NCBI RefSeq assembly: GCF_014873945.1
Contig: NZ_JADBEC010000001.1
Coordinates: forward strand, 1,771,001-1,835,000
From: Rhizobium viscosum
GTDB lineage: Bacteria > Pseudomonadota > Alphaproteobacteria > Rhizobiales > Rhizobiaceae
DNA length: 64,000 nt
Direction: 5' to 3'
Each line of letters opens with the position of its first letter. Position 1 is the first letter of the stretch. This document shows, one piece after another, positions 19,755 to 30,229 of the stretch. The translations under genes and the position numbers were made by a program. Under the pieces are notes generated by a model, which saw only the letters and a program-made list of their open reading frames with translations, made no database searches and had not been told where the DNA came from.

Positions 19755-21208
19755 GCGACAGACTGCAGAACGTAACCGGCCTTGCGCCGACGGCGAAGCT
19801 TCCTGCCTATGACCGCAATGCCCTGAAGGCCGGCATCCTGCACCTCGGCCCTGGTGCCTTCTTCCGTGCGCATTTCGCACCTTTCACGGATGGCGCACTG
19901 GCGGCTGCCGGCGGCGACTGGGGCATCGAGGTGGCGAGCCTGCGCACGCCCGATGTCGCGGACAATCTCTCCGCCCAGAACGGGCTCTATACGGTGCTGA
20001 TCCGCGATACTTCGGGCACGACGGCGCATGTTATGGGCTCGATCCTGAAAGCACATGTGGCGCCGCGCGATCCGGCGGGCCTGCTGGCACGGCTCGAAGA
20101 CCCTGATATCCGCATCGTCAGCATGACGGTGACGGAGAAAGCCTATGGTTTCGATCCGGCTACCGGAGGGCTTGATCTCAAGCATCCCGATATCATCGCC
20201 GACCTTGCCAACCGGCATGCACCGCGTGGCGTCATCGGTTACCTCGTCGAGGGTCTGGCGCGACGCCGGCAAAAGGGTATCGCGCCCTTTACGCCACTCA
20301 GTTGCGACAACCTGCCGAGCAATGGCGCGGTGCTCAAGCGTCTCGTTCTGGAATTCACGGCCCGTATCGATGCCGAGTTGCGCGACTGGATCGAGGCGAA
20401 TGTGCCCTTCCCGTCCACGATGGTCGACCGCATTACACCGGCAAGCACCGACGCGACCTATGCCGATGCCAAGCGGTTGACGGGCCGTACGGACCTGGCG
20501 GCAATCGAGACGGAGCCCTTCACCCAATGGGTGATCGAAGACCATTTCGCCAACGGCCGTCCTGCCTGGGAGGAGGTTCACGGCGCGCTGATGGTCGAGG
20601 AAGTCTCGGCCTATGAGAAGATGAAGCTACGCATGCTGAATGGCGCGCATTCGCTGCTCGCCTATCTCGGCTATACAGCAGGCTATGAATTCGTCCGCGA
20701 TGTCATGGATGATGCCGGACTTTCAGCACTCGCGCGCCGGCACATGAATGCGGCGGCGGCAACGCTGGATCCGGTTCCCGGGATCGACCTCGACGTCTAT
20801 GCGAACGAATTGATAGCACGCTTTGCAAACAAGGCGATCGCCCACCGCACCTATCAGATCGCCATGGACGGCACGCAGAAACTGCCGCAGCGACTGCTGG
20901 AGCCGGCAACGGAAGCGCTTGCCAAGGGTAGCAAGGCGGAGACCTATGCCATCGCCGTCGCAGCCTGGATGCGCTATGCGATGGGCATCGACCGCAATGG
21001 CGAGCGCTATGAGTTGCGTGATCCTCGAGCTGGGGAGATTACGGCTTTGATTGCCGATGTGCCACGCAATGGCGGGGCGGTCTCAGCTGCACTGTTCAAG
21101 CTGCCAGGGCTGTTTCCGAAGGCGCTCACCGCGAATATCGCGTGGACCGAGGACGTGGCGAACAAGCTGGAGATTCTCATCCAGGATAACAGGCTACCCC
21201 TTTATTGA
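19751..21208 (+). CDS. uxuB: D-mannonate oxidoreductase (fructuronate reductase), mannitol dehydrogenase family
   Basis: The 485-residue NAD-dependent enzyme has the family nucleotide segment LHLGPGAFFRAHFAPFTD at the start, the SCDNLPSNG loop, MVDRITP and the catalytic KMKLRMLNGAHSLLAYLG helix. Mannitol 2-dehydrogenase is an alternative in the same family. Because it overlaps uxaC by 4 bases and would use its product D-fructuronate, the mannonate-forming role is preferred. The next enzyme, mannonate dehydratase, is not in the window. Confidence 0.85.
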   Translation: MSDRLQNVTGLAPTAKLPAYDRNALKAGILHLGPGAFFRAHFAPFTDGALAAAGGDWGIEVASLRTPDVADNLSAQNGLYTVLIRDTSGTTAHVMGSILKAHVAPRDPAGLLARLEDPDIRIVSMTVTEKAYGFDPATGGLDLKHPDIIADLANRHAPRGVIGYLVEGLARRRQKGIAPFTPLSCDNLPSNGAVLKRLVLEFTARIDAELRDWIEANVPFPSTMVDRITPASTDATYADAKRLTGRTDLAAIETEPFTQWVIEDHFANGRPAWEEVHGALMVEEVSAYEKMKLRMLNGAHSLLAYLGYTAGYEFVRDVMDDAGLSALARRHMNAAAATLDPVPGIDLDVYANELIARFANKAIAHRTYQIAMDGTQKLPQRLLEPATEALAKGSKAETYAIAVAAWMRYAMGIDRNGERYELRDPRAGEITALIADVPRNGGAVSAALFKLPGLFPKALTANIAWTEDVANKLEILIQDNRLPLY

Positions 21209-21223
21209 AGGGTTAGCCAGCCC

Positions 21224-21254
21224 TTCTCATCCCATGGCTGCCATGAGATGAGAA
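21224..21254. terminator. hairpin between convergent uxuB and oxidoreductase genes
   Basis: TTCTCATCCCATGG and CCATGAGATGAGAA pair over 14 bases with one mismatch and a CTG loop. No T-run follows on either side, so termination is likely but not certain. Confidence 0.5.
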
Positions 21255-21288
21255 TACGCCAGGGGAATCGGTTCCCATTGCAATTGCT

Positions 21289-23739
21289 CTAAGCCTTTAT
21301 TCGCTTCATTTCGGGGTCATAGAGCGGCTTCAACGAAACCTTGCAGGGCACGCGCTCGCGGGCGACATCCAGTTCATACGTGCCGGAGAGGACAAAATCC
21401 TCCGTTACGCCGTCAGGATTACGGACATAGCCATAACCGATCGATCTGCCGATGGTGTAGCCGAAGCCGCCGCTGGAGAGCCAGCCGACGCGCTTGCCGT
21501 CACGATAGATGGTCTCGCGACCGAGCAGCACAATATCGGGATCGTCAGGTACGAAGCAGGCTAGCATCTTCTTCACACCGCTTTCGAGCTGACGCTCGAT
21601 CGCCTCGCGGCCCTTGAAGGGCGTGTTCTTTCGCGTCTTCACCGCCCAGCCGAGGCCGGCTTCAACAGGCGTGTGATCAGGGCCGATATCGGAACCCCAG
21701 GCGCGATAGCCCTTTTCCAGGCGGCAGCTTTCGATGGCGCGGTAACCGGCATTGATGAGGCCGAACTGGCCGTCCGCGGCCATCAGAGCGTCATAGACGG
21801 TCGTTGCGTATTCGATCGGCACGTGCAGCTCATAACCGAGCTCACCGACATAGGTGATGCGTAGCGCCCGGACAGGGCAGCCGGCGATACCGATCGTCTT
21901 GACGCGACCGAAGGGAAAAGCGGCATTGGAAACATCGCTGGTCGTGACCTTTTCGAGAATGGCACGAGCATTCGGTCCCATCAGTGAGAGCACAGTGTAA
22001 GCCGAGGTGACGTCGACGAGTTCGGCGTGGAGGCCGTCGGGAATGCTACGCGAGATCCAGTCGAAATCGTGCGTGGCAAAACCGGTCCCGGTGACGATGT
22101 AATATTCGTTTTCGGCGATGCGTGCGCAGGTGACGTCGCATTCGATGCCACCCTTTTCGTTCAGCATCTGCGTGTAGATCAGCGATCCCTCGGGCTTTGC
22201 GACGTCATTGGCGGCAATCCATGACAAGGCAGCCTCGGCATCCCTACCCTTCAGCACGAATTTGGCAAAGGAGGTCTGGTCGAAGATGACGGCTGCCTCG
22301 CGCACCGCCTTGTGCTCGCGGCCGACGGCATCGAACCAGTTCTGGCGGCCGTAGGTATAGATGTCCCTCGGCTCTTCATTGGAGAAGAGATCGGCAAACC
22401 AGTTCGGCCGCTCCCAGCCGAGCTTTTCGCCGAAGCAGGCGCCCTGCGCCTTCAGCCGTTCATAGAGCGGCGACTTGCGGCAAGGGCGGCCGCTCGAGTA
22501 TTCCTCGAAGGGGAAAGCCAGCGTGTAGTGTTTGCCGTAGGCCTCCAGCGTTCTCGTGCGAACCCAGTCCGTATCGAAATGCGGGCGGCCGAAGCGGCGG
22601 ATATCGACCGGCCAGAGATCGTAGGGCGGCTCGCCCTTCGTCACCCATTCGGCAAGCGCCATGCCGGCGCCACCGGCAGACGCAATGCCGAAAGCGTTGA
22701 AACCGGCACCGACGAAGAAATTCTTCAGTTCCGGTGCCTCGCCAAGAATGAAGTTGCCGTCGGGCGTAAAACTCTCAGGCCCGTTCAGAAGCTGTTTGAT
22801 GCCGGCATTTTCAAGCGCCGGGACACGGCCGAGCGCCTGCTCCATGATCTGCTCGAAATGATCGAAGTTGCTGTCGAGCAGCGTATAGTGGAAGCCCTCG
22901 GGAATGCCGTCCAGAGCCCAGCCAATAGGGTTCGGCTCGTAGCCGCCCATGACCATGCCACCGACCTCCTCCTTGTAATAGGTCAGCCGATCGGGATCGC
23001 GCAACGTGGGAAGATTGGAGGGCACGCCGAAGGATTCGGTGATGATATACTGATGTTCGACGGAGACGAGCGGCACGTTGACTCCGAAGCGAGCGGCAAA
23101 GCTGCGGGTCCATTGGCCGGCGCAGACCACGACCCGTTCGCATTCGATGCGGCCTTGTGCCGTGATGACGGCGCGGATTCTGCCCTTGTCGATTTCGAGG
23201 TCGAGAACTTCTGTATCCTCGAAGATCGAGACGCCGGCCATGCGGGCGCCTTTTGCCAGCGCCTGGGTGATATCGGAAGGATTGGCCTGTCCATCCGTCG
23301 GCAGATAGGCGGCGCCGACGAGATCGTCTACCGTCATCAGCGGCCAGAGATCAAAGGCCTCCTGCGGATTCAGAAGATGCATTTCGAGGCCGAATGACTG
23401 CGCCGTCGTCGCCTGGCGCTTAACCTCGGTCCAGCGTTCCTCATTGCAGGCAAGCCGCAAGCCGCCATTCATCTTCCAGCCGGTGCCAAGACCGGTCTCG
23501 GCTTCAAGCTTCTTGTAGAGATCGACGGAATATCCCAGAAGCTGGGTGATGTTGGCGCTGGTACGCAATTGCCCGACGAGGCCGGCGGCGTGGAATGTCG
23601 TGCCTGACGTCAGCTTCTTACGCTCCAGCAGCACCGTATCGGTCCAGCCAAGCTTGGCCAGATGATAGGCGGTCGAGCAGCCAATGATGCCGCCGCCGAT
23701 GACCACGGCCTTTGCCGTCTTCGGTAATTCCTTCGTCAT
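21289..23739 (-). CDS. FAD-dependent oxidoreductase with GcvT domains (dimethylglycine/sarcosine dehydrogenase type)
   Basis: The 816-residue product has an N-terminal DAO domain with the dinucleotide loop GGGIIGCSTAYHLA (15-28). A FAO-linker region follows (about 370-425), and the C-terminal half (about 430-800) is a GcvT-like folate-binding fold with GELGYELHVP and IESCRLEKGYRAWGSD. This layout is that of dimethylglycine and sarcosine dehydrogenases, which demethylate N-methylated amino acids and hand C1 units to tetrahydrofolate. The exact substrate is not fixed. The kinase upstream ends in TGA directly before this ATG (TGAATG), so the two are coupled. Confidence 0.88.
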   Translation of the reverse strand: MTKELPKTAKAVVIGGGIIGCSTAYHLAKLGWTDTVLLERKKLTSGTTFHAAGLVGQLRTSANITQLLGYSVDLYKKLEAETGLGTGWKMNGGLRLACNEERWTEVKRQATTAQSFGLEMHLLNPQEAFDLWPLMTVDDLVGAAYLPTDGQANPSDITQALAKGARMAGVSIFEDTEVLDLEIDKGRIRAVITAQGRIECERVVVCAGQWTRSFAARFGVNVPLVSVEHQYIITESFGVPSNLPTLRDPDRLTYYKEEVGGMVMGGYEPNPIGWALDGIPEGFHYTLLDSNFDHFEQIMEQALGRVPALENAGIKQLLNGPESFTPDGNFILGEAPELKNFFVGAGFNAFGIASAGGAGMALAEWVTKGEPPYDLWPVDIRRFGRPHFDTDWVRTRTLEAYGKHYTLAFPFEEYSSGRPCRKSPLYERLKAQGACFGEKLGWERPNWFADLFSNEEPRDIYTYGRQNWFDAVGREHKAVREAAVIFDQTSFAKFVLKGRDAEAALSWIAANDVAKPEGSLIYTQMLNEKGGIECDVTCARIAENEYYIVTGTGFATHDFDWISRSIPDGLHAELVDVTSAYTVLSLMGPNARAILEKVTTSDVSNAAFPFGRVKTIGIAGCPVRALRITYVGELGYELHVPIEYATTVYDALMAADGQFGLINAGYRAIESCRLEKGYRAWGSDIGPDHTPVEAGLGWAVKTRKNTPFKGREAIERQLESGVKKMLACFVPDDPDIVLLGRETIYRDGKRVGWLSSGGFGYTIGRSIGYGYVRNPDGVTEDFVLSGTYELDVARERVPCKVSLKPLYDPEMKRIKA

Positions 23740-24615
23740 TCAATGATCCTGTTCAAATGCCCGATAGGCGCGCTCGAAGCGGGCGAGATTTTCGGCGGTA
23801 TAGGCAGCGTAGTCGAAATCGATGGTCGAATGGATCTCGGAGATCATACTCCAGAGCGTCTCGCGCAGCAGCGAGGCGCATTTCATGGCCTGGTAGCGGC
23901 GGCTGAGATCACCCGTCAGCGGCTGATCGAAATAGGTTTCCAGCATGAGGCGCTCCGCCTCTTCCGAAAACTCGCTGTTAGAGGCAAGGCCGCCGAGATC
24001 GAAGAGCGGCGTGTTGAAGCCTGCATAATCCCAGTCGATCAGCCAAAGCCGCCGGCCATCGTCGAGGAAATTGGTGGCCAGCAGATCATTGTGGCCGAAG
24101 ACGATTTCGAAGGGACCTGCCGCCCGCTCAAGACGCTCCGCCTTCTCAAGCAGGCCGTTCAGCAACGGCACATACCGACTGTTTGCAGCCCTTAGGTTGG
24201 CGACATAATCCCTGACCACATGGAAGACCCAGAAGATCATCGCCTGACCACGAAAATGGCGGGCCATGTCGTGATGGCAGGCACGGATCAACGGAATGAC
24301 ACGAGCAAGCGTTTCCGGCTTGCGGATGTCTTCGGGCGACAGCGGCGCGGCATCGATGAAGTCGAGAACCAGCACACCTGGCACGTGATGGATAACGGCG
24401 GGCGAGATGCCGGCCGCATGAGCGGCACGGCTCGCCGCAAGCTCGTTCTGCCTGCTGATATGATGAACCGGAATATCATCGCCCAGACGGACGACGCGAC
24501 GCTGCGCGCCATCTCTCACCAGGTAGTTCCGGTTGGTGAGGCCTCCGGTGATCGGGGCTATATCGATCGGGCCTCGCCAGATGCCAAGCGCATGAATCCT
24601 CTCTTCAGGCGTCAC
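23740..24615 (-). CDS. choline/ethanolamine kinase-like phosphotransferase
   Basis: The 291-residue product has the protein-kinase-like fold of the APH/choline kinase group: GGLTNRNYLV phosphate loop, the catalytic loop FGHNDLLATNFL (His175-Asn176-Asp177 region) and the metal motif LIDWDYAG (about 193-199). Coupling to a dimethylglycine-dehydrogenase-like gene fits a methylamine or choline-derived substrate, but this is inference. GTG 24615 is chosen for GAGGGGG at a 6-base spacing. Confidence 0.8.
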   Translation of the reverse strand: MTPEERIHALGIWRGPIDIAPITGGLTNRNYLVRDGAQRRVVRLGDDIPVHHISRQNELAASRAAHAAGISPAVIHHVPGVLVLDFIDAAPLSPEDIRKPETLARVIPLIRACHHDMARHFRGQAMIFWVFHVVRDYVANLRAANSRYVPLLNGLLEKAERLERAAGPFEIVFGHNDLLATNFLDDGRRLWLIDWDYAGFNTPLFDLGGLASNSEFSEEAERLMLETYFDQPLTGDLSRRYQAMKCASLLRETLWSMISEIHSTIDFDYAAYTAENLARFERAYRAFEQDH

Positions 24616-24686
24616 GCGTATCCCCCTCGTAGCCCTCAAGGAAATGATGGGCTTGAGAGGGATCGGCTGTCAAGCCGCGGCTTTTT

Positions 24687-25763
<1,077 letters not shown>

Positions 25764-25779
25764 GTTCCGAAATCCCCTC

Positions 25780-26853
25780 TTATTTGGTTCTTGCACGCCA
25801 GTCGGCGTATTTCGGGCTGTCAGGACCGATCGGCAGGGCGACATCGGCGCCGCTATCGGAGGATTGGTAGATAGCCGTGACCAGTTCCAGCGCGCGCCTT
25901 GCATCCGCGCTCGTCACCGGAAGCGATCCCGTGCCCATCAGATAATCGTGGAAGCGCAGCATCTGCGTGTTGAAGCGCAACGGCACGGGCTGCCAGTCGG
26001 CGATGACGGCATCGATCTTCGCCTGTACTTCATCATTGGCAGCGATGATCTGCCAGGGATCCTGGCCTGGTGCATAGGCCTCATGATTGCTTTCGAAAGT
26101 GATGTTTTCGAAATGAAGCCGGAGCCGGCTGATTTCGTTCTGCGAACCAAGCGTGCAGGACAGCGAGACGAAAGCACCGTTCTGCATCTGCAGGCTGACA
26201 GAGGCGCAGTCTTCGACCTCGATCTCGTTGACGCGTGTGGCCACACGGCCGAAGACACGGGTTGCCGGGCCGGCGAGATAGAAGAGCATGTCGTGCAGAT
26301 GCAGTGCATGAGTAACGAGCACGCCACCGAGTTCGGTTGCCCATTTGCCGCGCCAGGGCACGGAATAATATTCCGGCTTGCGGCGCCAGAAGGTTTCGAC
26401 CGAGCCCATATAGAACTTGCCGGCAAGACCGGCATCGATGATGCGCTTGGCCTTTTCGACGCCATCGCCATACCGATATTGGAAGATCGGCATCAGCGTG
26501 CCCTTGGCAGTCTTTTCGGCCGCGATGATTTCGTCGGCACTGGCGAGCGAGCCGGTGAGCGGCTTTTCGCAGACCACATGCTTGCCGGCGGCAAGTGCTG
26601 CGATGACCTGCTCCTTATGGATACCGGGCGGCGTGCAGATATCGATGATGTCGATGCTGTCATCAGCAAGCAGTTCATCGAAGGAGGTCGTGCGCCGCTC
26701 GATTCCGAATTCGTCGCCGATCGTCTTCAGGCGTTCTTCGTTCAGGTCGCAGATCGCTGCGACCTTGAACTTGTCTGGATGCGGCAGGTAGCCTTCGACG
26801 ATGTGAGAGCGGCCGATACCGCAGCCGACGATCGCGACTGTCTTGATGCTCAT
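25780..26853 (-). CDS. Gfo/Idh/MocA family oxidoreductase
   Basis: The 357-residue NAD(P)-dependent sugar dehydrogenase has the Rossmann loop VGCGIGRSH (9-17), the family EKP motif (Glu96-Lys97-Pro98 in HVVCEKPL) and a C-terminal alpha/beta sheet domain containing the likely catalytic His in THALHLHDM. The substrate is presumably the sugar carried by the surrounding ABC transporter. It sits between the permease genes (36 bases) and the ATPase gene (16 bases). Confidence 0.88.
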   Translation of the reverse strand: MSIKTVAIVGCGIGRSHIVEGYLPHPDKFKVAAICDLNEERLKTIGDEFGIERRTTSFDELLADDSIDIIDICTPPGIHKEQVIAALAAGKHVVCEKPLTGSLASADEIIAAEKTAKGTLMPIFQYRYGDGVEKAKRIIDAGLAGKFYMGSVETFWRRKPEYYSVPWRGKWATELGGVLVTHALHLHDMLFYLAGPATRVFGRVATRVNEIEVEDCASVSLQMQNGAFVSLSCTLGSQNEISRLRLHFENITFESNHEAYAPGQDPWQIIAANDEVQAKIDAVIADWQPVPLRFNTQMLRFHDYLMGTGSLPVTSADARRALELVTAIYQSSDSGADVALPIGPDSPKYADWRARTK

Positions 26854-26889
26854 GTCATTTTATCCTGTCTGGCTTTCCTGCCCGGTCCA

Positions 26890-27777
26890 TCAACGCTTCA
26901 TGCCGGTCGTGGCGATGCCCTCGATCAAGAGGCGCTGGAAGAACAGGAAGAAGAAGAACACGGGCACGAGGGTCAGCGTCGACATGGCAAACAGTCCGCC
27001 CCAGTCCGATGCGCTGGTGGAGTCCACGAAGGTGCGCAGGCCGAGTTGGATCGTGTAGGTGTTCATGTCATTCAAGTAGATCAGCGGACCGAAGAAATCG
27101 TCCCAGGTCCAGATGAACGAGAAGATGGCGGCCGTTGCCAGAACCGGCAGCGATAGCGGCAGCATGATCTTCCAATAGATGCGCCAGGCGCTGCAGCCGT
27201 CCATCATGGCAGCTTCATCGAGTTCGCGCGGGATGCCGCGGAAGAACTGCACCATGAGGAAGATGAAGAAGGCGTCGCTCGCCAGGAACTTCGGCACGAC
27301 CAGCGGCAGGATGGTGTTGACCCAGCCGAGATCGAGGAAGAGCACATATTGCGGGATCAGTGTCACGTGATAGGGGATCATCAGCGTGCCGAGCATGATC
27401 GCGAACCAGAAATTCCGGCCAGCAAAACGCAGCCGCGCGAAGGCAAAGGCGGTCAGCGAGCAGGCAATGACGTTGCCAGCGACAACCAGCAGCGAGATGA
27501 CGAGCGAATTCCAGAAGAAGCGGCCAAAGGTAATGTCGAGGCCGGTCCAGCCGCGCACATAGGACGAGAAATCGACCGACGACGGAATGAGCGAAGTCGA
27601 GGAGAAGATCTCGTTTTCCGGCCTGACCGATGCGGACACCATCCACAAGAGCGGATAGAGCATCAGAAGCGAGGCGGCGATCAGCAGCGCATGGATGATG
27701 ATCGAAGCCGGCAGGCTGCGTTTGGTGATATCCGATGGCGGCCTGGCCGCGGTGACGGAAGCGGTCATCTCAGTCAT
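26890..27777 (-). CDS. ABC sugar transporter permease, MalG type
   Basis: The 295-residue protein has six membrane helices and the permease EAA loop ELDEAAMMDGCSAWRIYWKI near residue 190, which docks on the ATPase. It overlaps the end of the MalF-type gene by 8 bases, so the pair is co-translated. Confidence 0.92.
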   Translation of the reverse strand: MTEMTASVTAARPPSDITKRSLPASIIIHALLIAASLLMLYPLLWMVSASVRPENEIFSSTSLIPSSVDFSSYVRGWTGLDITFGRFFWNSLVISLLVVAGNVIACSLTAFAFARLRFAGRNFWFAIMLGTLMIPYHVTLIPQYVLFLDLGWVNTILPLVVPKFLASDAFFIFLMVQFFRGIPRELDEAAMMDGCSAWRIYWKIMLPLSLPVLATAAIFSFIWTWDDFFGPLIYLNDMNTYTIQLGLRTFVDSTSASDWGGLFAMSTLTLVPVFFFFLFFQRLLIEGIATTGMKR

Positions 27778-28729
27778 CGTAGTGCACCCAGTAGCGCGAG
27801 GTCAGGAAGGAGAAGGCGGTGAAGATCGCGATGATCACCACGAGGATCCAGGCGAGTGCCGAGGCGTAGCCCATGCGGAAATTGCCGAAGGCTTCCTGAT
27901 AGAGATAGAGCGTATAGAACAGCGTCGAATTGATCGGGCCGCCGGTACCGCCTGATATGATGAAGGCCGGCGTGAAGGCCTTGAACGCATCGATCGTCTG
28001 AACGACAGCGTTGAAGAAGATCACCGGCGTCAAAAGCGGCAGGGTGATCTTGTAGAACTGGCGGAATTTCGAGGCACCGTCGAGGCTTGCAGCCTCATAC
28101 ATGTCCTGCGGGATCTGCCGCAGGCCGGCCAGGAAGATGATCATCGGCGAGCCGAACTGCCAGACGGAGAGCGCGACCAGCGTGTAGATCGAATAGCTCG
28201 GATGCGAGATCCAGCTCGGGCCGACGATGCCGAAATGCGAGAGTGCGGCGTTCACGAGACCATCGCTGGCGAAAAGCTGGCGCCACAGCACGGCAATCGC
28301 CACGCTGCCGCCGAGAAGCGACGGAAGGTAGAAAATCGCGCGGTAGATCGGCAGGCCGCGCAGACCCCTGTTCAGGGCAAGCGCGACGAGTAGCGCGAAG
28401 GTCAGCTTGAAGGGAACCGACAGCACGACATAGGTCAGCGTGACGGACATGGCCGAAGCGAATTTCGGATCGGCCGTGGCGATGCGCACGTAGTTTGCGG
28501 CCCCTACCCATCCCGGCGCCCTCAACATGTCGAAGTCGGTGAAGGAGAGGTAGAGCGAAATCAGGGCCGGGCCGAGCGTCAGGCCGAAGAAGCCTATCAG
28601 CCACGGAAGCAGAAAAAGATAGCCGGGAGCATTGGCATTCCACAGCCGCCGGAAGCGTCCGTCAGCCCGTACTCCCTGATATCTTTCCACAGTTACCGTC
28701 CCTGCGGACGTGCGCATCGCATTGGTCAT
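27770..28729 (-). CDS. ABC sugar transporter permease, MalF type
   Basis: The 319-residue protein has a short cytoplasmic head, six membrane helices and the EAA loop DMYEAASLDGASKFRQFYKI near residue 215. It follows the binding-protein gene by 6 bases. Carbohydrate importers of the CUT1 class use one MalF- and one MalG-type subunit, as found here. Confidence 0.92.
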   Translation of the reverse strand: MTNAMRTSAGTVTVERYQGVRADGRFRRLWNANAPGYLFLLPWLIGFFGLTLGPALISLYLSFTDFDMLRAPGWVGAANYVRIATADPKFASAMSVTLTYVVLSVPFKLTFALLVALALNRGLRGLPIYRAIFYLPSLLGGSVAIAVLWRQLFASDGLVNAALSHFGIVGPSWISHPSYSIYTLVALSVWQFGSPMIIFLAGLRQIPQDMYEAASLDGASKFRQFYKITLPLLTPVIFFNAVVQTIDAFKAFTPAFIISGGTGGPINSTLFYTLYLYQEAFGNFRMGYASALAWILVVIIAIFTAFSFLTSRYWVHYDD

Positions 28730-28735
28730 ATAAGA

Positions 28736-30022
28736 TCAACCCCGCGCGAGAATTCGCGTGATTTCATCCACGAGCTGCTTGCCAGCATCAGCAGGCGTAA
28801 GCTGGCCGAAAGCGACCTGCTCCGAGATAGTGCGCAGGACAACTTGGCCTTCGCCGGCACCGGTCGGCGGCGGGGGCGGAAGCGGGCCTGCGAGATCGCC
28901 GAGACCGCTGACATATTCGAGCGGGACCTTGCCGGTTTCATCGAGCGTGCCGGCAACGACGTCGCGCATCGCCTTCGATTCCGGAATACCGCGCTCGACA
29001 TCGAGGATCTTGGCGGCATCGGGGTTCTTGACGAAGAAGTTCACGTAATCGACAGCCTGATCGATCGCCTTGGACTGGGCGGAAACCGAGAAGAACATCG
29101 AAGGCTTGCGGTAGTGACCGCCCTTCGAGTCCGGCTTGATCCTCATATAGTTGCTGAGCATCAACTTGTCCTTGACCATCGCCTGATAGCCAACGAACTG
29201 GTTGGAATGGGCATAATCGCAGGCAGCCTTTCCGACGGTCAGCGGGCTGGTATCGATCGTATCCTTGTAGAGCGCCTGAATATCGGGCGTTACGCAGGCG
29301 CCGGCCTCACGGAACTTGGCCCACATGTCGAACCATTCGGAAGCATCCTCGGCACCGAAGGCAATCTTCGAATCCGACGTGTAAAGCGCCTTGCCGCGCT
29401 GACGCAGGTAATTTTCGAAGAGCGGTTCACCGCCACTGCCATCGGCAAAGCCGAAATAGCCCTTGCGCTTGCCGGCCTTGGTGATTTCAGCACCGATTTT
29501 GCCGAATTCCTCCCAAGTCGTCTTGTTGGTCGGCACGTCGATGCCGGCTTCTTTGAAGGCAACGGTGTTGATGACGGTCGCTGCCGAGTTTGCGCCGAGG
29601 CTGACGCCGTAGAAGTGTCCATCGACCTTGCCGCCTTCGATCTGCGCCGGGTCGAAATCATCGAGCTGCAGCTTCGAAGGCATGTAGGATTCCAGCGGAG
29701 CGAGAGCGCCGCGCCGGGCATATTCGACGATGTAGCGATAGTCCATCTGGATGACGTCGGGAGCGTTGCGGCCAGCCACCTGCGTGGCGAGACGCGGCCA
29801 GTAATCGGCCCATCCGAGGAATTCGCCGGTGATCGAAACGCCGCTGTGCTGCGCCTTGAAAAGGTCGGAGACCTTGTTGGTGCGGTCAGCCCGCGGCTGA
29901 GAACCCCACCAGATGAGACGCAGGCGGTTTTCCTGGGCAAAAGCGCTGTTTCCGAGCGCCGAAAGCGAAAGAAGCGTTGCGCCTCCCGCCATGAAATTAC
30001 GTCTGCTTACGCGAAAAGTCAT
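28736..30022 (-). CDS. ABC sugar-binding protein (CUT1, extracellular family 1)
   Basis: The 428-residue periplasmic protein starts with a twin-arginine-like signal (VSRRNFMAGGATLLSLSALG, cut after AFA near residue 29). The mature part has the family-1 binding-protein fold. A short proline run (GPLPPPPPTG) lies near residue 380. ATG 30022 has GGAGGAGG 8 bases ahead. It is the first gene of the transporter operon and is clearly paralogous to the orphan binding protein at 39602-40888 (same length, shared YLRQRGK, EWFD.W, TIDT, SNQ.xGYQ, GHY and VERG segments). Confidence 0.92.
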   Translation of the reverse strand: MTFRVSRRNFMAGGATLLSLSALGNSAFAQENRLRLIWWGSQPRADRTNKVSDLFKAQHSGVSITGEFLGWADYWPRLATQVAGRNAPDVIQMDYRYIVEYARRGALAPLESYMPSKLQLDDFDPAQIEGGKVDGHFYGVSLGANSAATVINTVAFKEAGIDVPTNKTTWEEFGKIGAEITKAGKRKGYFGFADGSGGEPLFENYLRQRGKALYTSDSKIAFGAEDASEWFDMWAKFREAGACVTPDIQALYKDTIDTSPLTVGKAACDYAHSNQFVGYQAMVKDKLMLSNYMRIKPDSKGGHYRKPSMFFSVSAQSKAIDQAVDYVNFFVKNPDAAKILDVERGIPESKAMRDVVAGTLDETGKVPLEYVSGLGDLAGPLPPPPPTGAGEGQVVLRTISEQVAFGQLTPADAGKQLVDEITRILARG

Positions 30023-30086
30023 ATTGGTTTCCTCCTCCCAACAGGAAGCGCCTCCACACGCTTCCGAATTAGCTATCTTGCAACAA

Positions 30087-30102
30087 ATAACTAATTGGTT
30101 AC
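30087..30102. promoter_or_regulatory. candidate TetR operator, transporter side
   Basis: On the minus strand this reads GTAACCaattAGTTAT, an imperfect palindrome 65 bases ahead of the binding-protein ATG. The same pattern, GTAACTgtttAGTTAC, occurs on the far side of the tetR gene. Two copies flanking a regulator gene are what an operator should look like. Confidence 0.6.
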
Positions 30103-30229
30103 AAGTTATGTTCAAAGCCTCCGGGCTGTCAAGCGGTGTTGGTGACCCAGTTTCGTTGATCAATTCGGGTTTTTACATTCTCCCGCTTAAGCTTTATCAG
30201 CACAACATAGGGAAGATAGGGGAAATCGC

